Shown in pieces: positions 7,406-13,138 of a stretch of DNA of 35,640 nt. Made by a program: the position numbers and the translations under genes. Location: the IMG/VR virus record IMGVR_UViG_3300044535_002285, positions 1-35,640 of that record. One strand, given 5' to 3'. Within the stretch, counting starts at the first letter, position 1; the number at the start of each line of letters is the position of its first letter. The notes below the pieces were generated by a model that was not told the origin of the DNA, made no database searches, and worked only from the letters and a program-made list of their open reading frames with translations. This DNA is from a virus.

Positions 7406-7681
7406 ATGATAAAAAACACCGTAAACCATAACATTAATATTCTCAACGAAAAATTCGGTACAATCCTTTCTGAATCTTTTGTTGATCCTATTCAATTCAA
7501 AATCTTTTTGAAGATGGTTGACGGAGCTTTGAACCTTAAAGAAGATCTTTCATTTTATGATGGTAATATGTTTTTGGTACACATTCCTCATAAAATATTG
7601 AAAGAGTCAATCATACTTACTAGTATGACTCCTATAAATATTGGAGAACAAGTTAGAAATAAATTAGAAACATTAGTGTAA
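7406..7681 (+). CDS. Protein of unknown function (91 aa)
   Basis: Begins MIKNTVNHNINILNEKFG. It is a small soluble protein of alternating helix and strand with no recognised motif. It has its own TATATTTG promoter and is followed after 1 nt by a lipoprotein gene, so the two are probably cotranscribed. Confidence 0.75.
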   Translation: MIKNTVNHNINILNEKFGTILSESFVDPIQFKIFLKMVDGALNLKEDLSFYDGNMFLVHIPHKILKESIILTSMTPINIGEQVRNKLETLV

Positions 7682-7682
7682 T

Positions 7683-8114
7683 ATGAGATATTTTATTTTA
7701 TCAATTTTAGGTTTGGTTTTGTTATCCTGTAAGAAAGTTGAAATAAAACCTCAAGAACCTTTAGCACCACAACCAATAATAACTGACACGACTTTTGTTG
7801 ACTCAACGGTTAGTTTAAAAAATACAACTTGGGTGATTACAAAAGTATTAAACACTGACATGAATGAAGATTTTAGATCGGACACACTTGTCTTTATATC
7901 AAATAATGTTTATTCTTTTAACGGAGTTCAATCAACATACAATCTTTACCCTAACAACACAGGATTTACTTTAACTTTGAACAATACTGTTTGGGGACAT
8001 ATAAGTGGTAATGTTTTTGAATTTAATTTGACACAAGGCGTGATTGAAAATAGTCAATTCAAGAACTACTTTACAGGTCAGAATGTTGTGAAGGTTTGGA
8101 TGTATAAAGTGTAG
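7683..8114 (+). CDS. Lipoprotein with lipocalin-like domain
   Basis: The N-terminus MRYFILSILGLVLLSC is a lipoprotein signal with lipobox LLSC, Cys16 being the lipidation site. After a Pro-rich linker (about residues 20-45) comes a beta-rich domain (LKNTTWVITKVLN, DTLVFISNNVYSFNG) resembling the lipocalin-like lipoproteins common in Bacteroidota. It should be lipidated and placed on the host envelope, possibly the outer membrane. Phage lipoproteins often block entry of other phages, so superinfection exclusion is a fair guess, as is simple host mimicry. Confidence 0.8.
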   Translation: MRYFILSILGLVLLSCKKVEIKPQEPLAPQPIITDTTFVDSTVSLKNTTWVITKVLNTDMNEDFRSDTLVFISNNVYSFNGVQSTYNLYPNNTGFTLTLNNTVWGHISGNVFEFNLTQGVIENSQFKNYFTGQNVVKVWMYKV

Positions 8115-8116
8115 TT

Positions 8117-8178
8117 TCTTTGTTCTAATAAAAAACAAAGTGGTGGAGTTAAAAGACATTCCGATGTCGACCTCTTGA
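8117..8178 (+). other. Intergenic region with small hairpins
   Basis: Between the lipoprotein stop and the terminator at 8179 are two short inverted repeats: CTTTGTT/AACAAAG (8118-8140) and GACAT/ATGTC (about 8156-8169). With the terminator they give three hairpins in about 90 nt. This could be a structured 3' UTR or a small RNA; no known family is recognised. Confidence 0.3.
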
Positions 8179-8207
8179 AAGGTGAGATTTATTCTCACCT
8201 TTTTTTG
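8179..8207 (+). terminator. Strong rho-independent terminator
   Basis: AAGGTGAGA/TCTCACCTT stem (9 bp) with a short loop and a run of T. It ends the 7406-8114 transcription unit and is followed directly by the promoter element at 8215-8223. Confidence 0.9.
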
Positions 8208-8214
8208 TTTTCGG

Positions 8215-8223
8215 TATATTTAT
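8215..8223 (+). promoter_or_regulatory. Promoter-like TATATTTAT before the gene at 8240
   Basis: TATATTTAT stands 16 nt upstream of ATG 8240 and just after a strong terminator, so a promoter is required here. This supports the promoter reading of the same element elsewhere in the window. Confidence 0.6.
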
Positions 8224-8239
8224 AAAGAAAAAATAAGAT

Positions 8240-8506
8240 ATGAAAAAATTAATCTTAAGTGAGAAACAATATAAAAAACTCCAAAATATTATTATTGAAA
8301 GAGAAATTTTAAATGAGCAATCAAAAAGTGAAGTTATGCAAATTCAACAAAGGTTAAAGGATTGTTTTAATGCGCAACTTGGTAAATCAGGGCCTAATAA
8401 GGATGGTGTTGATGGTGTTGCTGGAGACAGAACAAAAAATGCTATTGAAACATATACCGCATACCGTTTTGATACAATTAAATCTGATGAAGGATCACAA
8501 TTGTAA
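8240..8506 (+). CDS. Small protein with peptidoglycan-binding-like domain
   Basis: The 88-residue protein begins with a helical segment MKKLILSEKQYKKLQNIII that leads to ILNE|Q (residues 23-27). Residues about 31-77 resemble the PG_binding_1 fold: IQQRLKDCFNAQL, then DGVDGVAGDRTKNAIETY, matching the family DGxxGxxTxxA pattern. It probably binds cell-wall peptidoglycan. The N-terminal segment resembles those of the proteins at 8518, 9378 and 11371, so this could be a virion component acting at the wall during entry (inference). It is first in a unit with the tandem paralogues. Confidence 0.75.
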   Translation: MKKLILSEKQYKKLQNIIIEREILNEQSKSEVMQIQQRLKDCFNAQLGKSGPNKDGVDGVAGDRTKNAIETYTAYRFDTIKSDEGSQL

Positions 8507-8517
8507 AAAATATAAAA

Positions 8518-8570
8518 ATGAGAAATAAATTAAATTTAAAAGAAGGAGAAGTCCAAAGAATCTTATCATT
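8518..8570 (+). repeat. Direct repeat, copy 1 of the shared 5' end
   Basis: The first about 50 nt of this gene recur almost unchanged at 9378-9430, including the start codon. Together with the matching 3' block this marks a tandem gene duplication. Confidence 0.85.
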
Positions 8571-9366
8571 ACATAAAAATGCTATATTAAAAGAGAGTGG
8601 TAAAAACATTTTGAATGAGGAAAGTACTTTTACTTTAAAATCAGATGTAAAATTCAAACCTAGCGAAACGAATCCGTCTTCTAACAAAATAAGGTTATAC
8701 CAAGGAACTAAGTTCAAAGTATCCACAAAAATTAAAAATTCATTAGTATCCACAAGAAAAGTTCTTGCAAATTTTCCTTCTTATGCTTCTGGATACCTTT
8801 CTACAAGTTATGAAGATAATAGGGCTTTTGTTGTATATAACTGTAAAACAAAAAATATTTATTTAATTGGATCTACAAATGAAGGAGCTAAAGAAGACTA
8901 TGACATTAACTCTAATAAAAAGGCTACTTGGAAAACTGGAGGAAGTATGCAATCTTTAGATAAATTGTGTGAAGAATCGGTTGTTAAAAATCAAGAGGTT
9001 ATCAAACCAGAACAGAAGAAACTAACAGATGATGAAAAAATTAAAAAGGCTAAAGCATGTGGACATAAAACTTGGGAAGATTATCAAGCATCAGGATGGA
9101 AATGTAAAAAAGAAAACCAAGGAGGAGAAACTGGAGATTTAAGAAATGGGACTAGTAGTAACAGATACACATTCGATTTCGAAACAATTATGAAAGCCAT
9201 TGACGATACAGGTAAATGCCCAAGAAGTGGAACAAGCGATCAAGCAGGTACTTCAGGAACGAGTGGAGTACAAGGAACTCAAGGTACAAGTAATGTTGGG
9301 GCTCCTGTTGTAATACAAAAACCAACTGTAACAAAAGATGACTTCTATCAATGGACAATGGATTAA
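8518..9366 (+). CDS. Gly-Thr-Ser repeat protein, tandem paralogue 1
   Basis: The 282-residue product has three parts. The N-terminal segment MRNKLNLKEGEVQRILSLHK ends in ILKE|S (23-27) and ILNE|E (31-35). A middle domain (about 35-160) is beta-rich with two Cys. The C-terminal part carries KAKACGHKTWEDYQ/GWKC, then FDFETIMKAIDDTGKCPRSG, a GTSGTSGVQGTQGTS repeat and the end DDFYQWTMD. Gly-Thr-Ser repeats are frequent in tail-fibre and structural proteins of Bacteroidota phages. There is no signal peptide. The next gene is a close paralogue; a virion role is likely but not shown. Confidence 0.85.
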   Translation: MRNKLNLKEGEVQRILSLHKNAILKESGKNILNEESTFTLKSDVKFKPSETNPSSNKIRLYQGTKFKVSTKIKNSLVSTRKVLANFPSYASGYLSTSYEDNRAFVVYNCKTKNIYLIGSTNEGAKEDYDINSNKKATWKTGGSMQSLDKLCEESVVKNQEVIKPEQKKLTDDEKIKKAKACGHKTWEDYQASGWKCKKENQGGETGDLRNGTSSNRYTFDFETIMKAIDDTGKCPRSGTSDQAGTSGTSGVQGTQGTSNVGAPVVIQKPTVTKDDFYQWTMD

Positions 9367-9376
9367 ATTTTAAAAA
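9186..9376 (+). repeat. Direct repeat, copy 1 of the shared 3' block
   Basis: The last about 180 nt of the gene at 8518 and a few bases beyond its stop recur at about 10020-10221 with few changes and a short insertion in the Gly-Thr-Ser region. The similarity here is far higher than in the middle of the two genes. Confidence 0.85.
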
Positions 9377-9377
9377 A

Positions 9378-10211
9378 ATGAGAAATAAATTAAATTTAAA
9401 AGAAGGGGAAGTCCAAAGAATATTGGGCTTACACAAACAAGCTATTTTAAAAGAAAATAATTATCAAGTATTGAATGAAGAACAAACATTTTCTCTAAAA
9501 GTTAATACAGATTTTAAACCATCAAGTAGTAATAGCGAGGATTACACTCTTAGACTTTATAGAGGTACAACATTTAAACCATCACCAAATATAAAAAATT
9601 CTTTAGTCACAGATAGACAAGTAAGAATTGATTATGTGTATGGTATGTTTAATTCTACTGCTGGTGCTTCCGGACTTAATAATAAGGCTTTTGTGGTTTA
9701 TAATTGTAAGACAAAAAGAATGTATACCGTCCAAAATACAAAAATAGATGAGTTTGATTATAAAAAAACAAATTGGACATATGATGCTAAGAATATGAGG
9801 TCCTTAGATAACTTGTGTTTAAATGCTGTTGAGACGGTAAAACCTGAGGTTGTGGTAAAACCTAAAACGGATGATGAAAAAAAAGAAAAGGCTAAAGCAT
9901 GTGGACATAAAACTTGGAAAGATTATCAAGCATCTGGATGGAAATGTAAAAAAGAAAACAAAAAAAATACATTTCTTGCTGCCGGAACAAGTGGAACTAG
10001 ATACTCATTTGATTTTGAGACAATAATGAAGGCAATTGACGATACAGGTAAATGTCCAAGAAGTGGAACAAGCGATCAAGCAGGTACTTCAGTAACGAGT
10101 GGAGTACAAGGAACTAGTGGAACTCAAGGTACAAGTGGTGTTGGTGCTCCTGTTGTAATACAAAAACCAACTGTAACAAAAGATGACTTCTATCAATGGA
10201 CAATGGATTAA
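9378..10211 (+). CDS. Gly-Thr-Ser repeat protein, tandem paralogue 2
   Basis: Paralogue of the preceding gene. ATG 9378 is chosen over the in-frame ATG at 9351 because it restores exactly the same N-terminus, MRNKLNLKEGEVQRILGLHK. The 277-residue product keeps the (I/L)xE sites (ILKE|N), the CGHKTWKDYQASGWKC element and a nearly identical C-terminal 65 residues, while residues about 35-160 have diverged strongly. The repeat reads GTSGTQGTSGV, with one more GTSG unit. A terminator follows directly, so 8240-10211 forms one unit. Confidence 0.85.
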   Translation: MRNKLNLKEGEVQRILGLHKQAILKENNYQVLNEEQTFSLKVNTDFKPSSSNSEDYTLRLYRGTTFKPSPNIKNSLVTDRQVRIDYVYGMFNSTAGASGLNNKAFVVYNCKTKRMYTVQNTKIDEFDYKKTNWTYDAKNMRSLDNLCLNAVETVKPEVVVKPKTDDEKKEKAKACGHKTWKDYQASGWKCKKENKKNTFLAAGTSGTRYSFDFETIMKAIDDTGKCPRSGTSDQAGTSVTSGVQGTSGTQGTSGVGAPVVIQKPTVTKDDFYQWTMD

Positions 10212-10216
10212 ATTTT

Positions 10217-10243
10217 AAAAAGGGAGTTTGACTCCCTTTTTTT
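10217..10243 (+). terminator. Rho-independent terminator
   Basis: AAAGGGAGT/ACTCCCTTT stem with a tiny loop and a T run, immediately after the stop of the second paralogue. Confidence 0.9.
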
Positions 10244-10259
10244 ATGTTAATTATTTTCT

Positions 10260-10267
10260 TATCTTTG
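10260..10267 (+). promoter_or_regulatory. Bacteroidota -7 element TATCTTTG
   Basis: TATCTTTG matches TAnnTTTG and ends 4 nt before ATG 10272. It follows a terminator, so a promoter is expected. The spacing implies a leaderless or nearly leaderless transcript. Confidence 0.7.
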
Positions 10268-10271
10268 TGGT

Positions 10272-10691
10272 ATGGAAAAAGTATTATATATCGTCAGAGG
10301 AATACCAGGTAGTGGTAAATCAACAATGGCTAAAATGTTAGTGGGTGAAGACTTTCTAGTTTGTGAGGCGGACAAATACTTTATAGATAAGGAAACAGGA
10401 GAATATAATTTTGATTTTACTAAAATCAAGGAAGCCCACAAATTCTGTCAAGATACAGTTGAGACATATATGAAGGACTCATTAGTCAATGACCAATTCT
10501 ATAGAGAGATTGCAGTATCAAACACATTCACTCAAGAATGGGAGATGGAACCTTACCTTGAATTAGCAAAGACATATGGGTACAAGACATTTTCAATCAT
10601 CGTTGAAAACAGACACGGAGGAGTAAACCAACATTCAGTTCCTGATGAAGTATTAACTAAAATGCGTGAGCGTTTTGAAATAAAATTATGA
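10272..10691 (+). CDS. P-loop nucleotide/polynucleotide kinase-like protein
   Basis: The 139-residue protein has Walker A GIPGSGKST (residues 10-18), then EADKYFIDKETGEYNF and AHKFCQ, the pattern of the AAA_33/N4BP2-like kinases related to the kinase domain of T4 polynucleotide kinase. It probably phosphorylates a 5'-OH of nucleic acid or a nucleotide; the substrate is not determined by sequence. The gene overlaps the phosphoesterase gene by 4 nt (ATGA), so the two products are likely made together. A kinase-phosphatase pair recalls the two activities of T4 Pnkp in RNA repair. Confidence 0.85.
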   Translation: MEKVLYIVRGIPGSGKSTMAKMLVGEDFLVCEADKYFIDKETGEYNFDFTKIKEAHKFCQDTVETYMKDSLVNDQFYREIAVSNTFTQEWEMEPYLELAKTYGYKTFSIIVENRHGGVNQHSVPDEVLTKMRERFEIKL

Positions 10692-11344
10692 TGAAATTTG
10701 ATAAATTATTAACGAGTGGTACGGTTTGGATTACATCCGATACTCACTACCATCACAAAAACATATGTCGAGGAGTTACTAATTGGAGAACTCAAGACGG
10801 TAAAATACCAACACACTCAACAAGGAATTTTCAAGACCTTGATGAAATGGATTCTGTGATCGTAAATAATATAAACCAAAAAGTTGGACCAAATGATACT
10901 TTAATACATTTGGGTGATGCTGCTTTTGGTGGATTCGAAATGATTGGTCAGTTCTTAGATCGACTTGTTTGTAAAAACATTCATTTAGTTTTAGGTAACC
11001 ATGATCAACACATTTTAAAAAATAGAGAGGATATCCAAGATAAGTTCTTATCTGTACAACATTACCTTGAGACTAGAATCGATGATGTTGATTTTGTTTT
11101 ATGTCACTACCCACTCCAAAGTTGGAACGGATTAAACAAAGGTGTGATCCATCTTCACGGACATGTCCATTTATCTGCTCAAAATAAATGGGGTAACGGA
11201 AAACGATTGGATGTTGGTATGGATGGTAACAGTATGTATCCATACAAAATAACTGAGATAGTTCACATGATGGATCGTCGTGAGATTGGGTCTGATTTGA
11301 GTAACGATCACCACCTTGATGATTTAGTTGGAGTTGTAGGATAA
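10688..11344 (+). CDS. Calcineurin-like metallophosphoesterase
   Basis: All family metal-binding motifs are present in the 218-residue protein: SDTHYHHKNI (residues 17-26), HLGDAAFGG (about 74-82), VLGNHDQH (about 101-108), CHYPLQSWNG and HLHGHVH. It should hydrolyse phosphomonoesters or diesters using two metal ions. Its coupling to the kinase gene suggests removal of phosphate or cyclic phosphate from nucleic-acid ends, though nucleotide or signalling-molecule hydrolysis remains possible. No signal peptide, so it is cytoplasmic. Confidence 0.93.
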   Translation: MMKFDKLLTSGTVWITSDTHYHHKNICRGVTNWRTQDGKIPTHSTRNFQDLDEMDSVIVNNINQKVGPNDTLIHLGDAAFGGFEMIGQFLDRLVCKNIHLVLGNHDQHILKNREDIQDKFLSVQHYLETRIDDVDFVLCHYPLQSWNGLNKGVIHLHGHVHLSAQNKWGNGKRLDVGMDGNSMYPYKITEIVHMMDRREIGSDLSNDHHLDDLVGVVG

Positions 11345-11358
11345 ACTATAACTCCAAC

Positions 11359-11366
11359 ATATTTAT
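11359..11366 (+). promoter_or_regulatory. Promoter-like ATATTTAT before the gene at 11371
   Basis: ATATTTAT ends 4 nt before ATG 11371, the same arrangement as at 691-699 and 6925-6938. No terminator separates it from the preceding gene. Confidence 0.5.
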
Positions 11367-11370
11367 TGTT

Positions 11371-12621
11371 ATGAGAAATATTGTTATCACCGAAAATCAA
11401 TTAAAATTAATTACAGAAGCTTTAGGGGTTCCTGAAAATATTTTGGACGCCGCCGACATGTTATACGATATTGTTGAAAAAGACATAAAATCAATAGATA
11501 GTGTCGAAGATGAATATGAATTTGATGGTGATATTGAATTTGAGTTAGGTGATAAGAAAAAAGTCAAAATTGATTCATATGAACTTAAAGTTAATATTGA
11601 AGAAATTGAAGACCAAGAAGGTGTCTTAGATATTATTTCTATGGGAATGGGAGGTGGTTTTGGATTTAATAGAGATGTTTATATGAAAGAAACAGAACCT
11701 TCAACAACTTTGGAGCTCAGTATAACTTTTGCTGTTGGTGAAAATTGGAGACCTGAACAACTGATTCAAAAAATGGAGGAGGAAAGAGATGAACATGTTT
11801 CATCTTTGGCTCATGAGATCAAACACAAATACGATAAGCAGTCAAAACAATTTGGTTTAATAGGACCTGATGCTGACTATCAGGCGACACAAAGAAGAGG
11901 TAATCTTGGAATACCGGTAATTGATAGAGTGTTCTACAGATACATGTATTACATTCATGCGATTGAAAATCTTGTTAGACCAACAGAGGTTGCTTACTCA
12001 ATGAAAAGAAAAAATATTACAAAATCACAATTTAAAGAATTTTTAGAAAATAATAGAGTTTATACAGAGTTGTTAGAAATTAAAAACTTTTCATTTGATG
12101 ATTTTATTACACAGTTAAAAGAACAAGAAGAAAGATTAGACAAACTTATTGAACATGTTAATGAGGATCCATCAAACATGACTATTGATGAAAAAATAAA
12201 CAGAGTGTTGGAAATTACTTATATTGATTTAGTAAACAACAGAATGGAATTGTTTACAATTATGACGGAGCATGCTATGGATGACTTTTTAAGATTTGGT
12301 TCGCAACTAGGGTTGTTGCCTAGTAATGCGGAAGAAAAAGTCAAACAACTTGAAAAGACAGACAAGATTAGAAATAAGTTTTTATCTCAAACAATTAAAT
12401 ATCAAAAAAACCCAACCAAGTTTTTTGAAAATGAATTTGAGAGATTTCAATATGTTGCAAACAAAATGTTAAAGAAAATATCTAAACTATATGCTATGGC
12501 TAAAGATGACGAACAAGTTAGTGAATCAATTCTAAATTGGGATCTACACCAACAAATCATGGAAAAAAAATACGGTAAAAGAAAAATTGAAACAAAATAC
12601 AAAAATTGGAATCTTAAATAA
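11371..12621 (+). CDS. HExxH zinc metalloprotease-like protein
   Basis: The 416-residue protein contains LAHEIKHKYD (HEIKH at residues 148-152), the zinc-binding and catalytic motif of zincin peptidases. A later Glu (E199 in AIENLVRPTE or E206) could be the third ligand. The C-terminal half is helical and charged. The N-terminus MRNIVITENQLKLITE|A looks like the (I/L)xE-terminated segments of the neighbouring proteins and of T4 internal head proteins, so it may be packaged in the virion or act during head maturation (inference). I do not recognise the peptidase family more closely. No signal peptide. Confidence 0.75.
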   Translation: MRNIVITENQLKLITEALGVPENILDAADMLYDIVEKDIKSIDSVEDEYEFDGDIEFELGDKKKVKIDSYELKVNIEEIEDQEGVLDIISMGMGGGFGFNRDVYMKETEPSTTLELSITFAVGENWRPEQLIQKMEEERDEHVSSLAHEIKHKYDKQSKQFGLIGPDADYQATQRRGNLGIPVIDRVFYRYMYYIHAIENLVRPTEVAYSMKRKNITKSQFKEFLENNRVYTELLEIKNFSFDDFITQLKEQEERLDKLIEHVNEDPSNMTIDEKINRVLEITYIDLVNNRMELFTIMTEHAMDDFLRFGSQLGLLPSNAEEKVKQLEKTDKIRNKFLSQTIKYQKNPTKFFENEFERFQYVANKMLKKISKLYAMAKDDEQVSESILNWDLHQQIMEKKYGKRKIETKYKNWNLK

Positions 12622-12979
12622 ACTATTGGTTTTTATACCTTTAATATTATTATCGTTTATTTTAACAACCCCCGAATACAGAGGAACCGCATCTTATTAT
12701 GGCCAACATTTGACAGGAAGATTAACATCCTCAGGAGAAAGATTTTATGCCGATAGTTTAACCGCAGCCCACAAGTATCTCAAGTTCGGAACAATTTTAA
12801 AAGTTACTAACACAATTAATGACTCAGTTTGTTATGTTAAGGTGAATGATAGATTACCAAAAAGTTCTAAGTTTATTATTGATCTAAGTTACGGAACGGC
12901 AAAAAAATTAAATTTTCTTAAAAGAGGAGTGATACCTGTAATTTTAATTCCTGTTGATACCGTAAAAATTGTTAAATAA
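12587..12979 (+). CDS. RlpA-like double-psi beta-barrel protein
   Basis: The frame starts with TTG 12587 (no ATG is available) and overlaps the metalloprotease gene by 35 nt. The N-terminus has a basic region and a hydrophobic stretch (KLLVFIPLILLSFIL), a signal peptide or anchor. The mature part matches the RlpA core: GTASYYG, TSSGERF, LTAAHKYLKFGT, VTNTIND, VKVNDRLP and IDLSYGTAKKL. RlpA proteins are septal lytic transglycosylases; the Asp of VNDR is kept. The SPOR domain of bacterial RlpA is missing, as in short family members. It likely cuts or binds peptidoglycan in the periplasm, helping lysis or wall remodelling. Confidence 0.85.
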   Translation: MKQNTKIGILNKLLVFIPLILLSFILTTPEYRGTASYYGQHLTGRLTSSGERFYADSLTAAHKYLKFGTILKVTNTINDSVCYVKVNDRLPKSSKFIIDLSYGTAKKLNFLKRGVIPVILIPVDTVKIVK

Positions 12980-13138
12980 TAATCTAAAGTTATAGTTTGC
13001 TCAATATATGGGGTCTATTAACAACTAATCTCAATTATATTAGTATTTATTTGTGAACTCAACCTGCCCGTGGAATATGGGGGTTTCCTAAAAAGATTCT
13101 TCAAGAGAGTAAATAATTTTATTTTATTTATTTTTACT

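Noticed and set aside
8518-10211. Diversity-generating retroelement
   Set aside because: The paralogues differ by general divergence, not adenine-specific changes, and no reverse transcriptase is present in the window.
13060-13090. Possible terminator AACC...CCC/GGG...GGTT upstream of the T9SS-like gene
   Set aside because: Stem is interrupted and has no T run; too weak to list.
13070-13138. GTG start 23 codons upstream of the T9SS-like protein
   Set aside because: It would place a charged extension before a perfect signal peptide; ATG 13139 is better.
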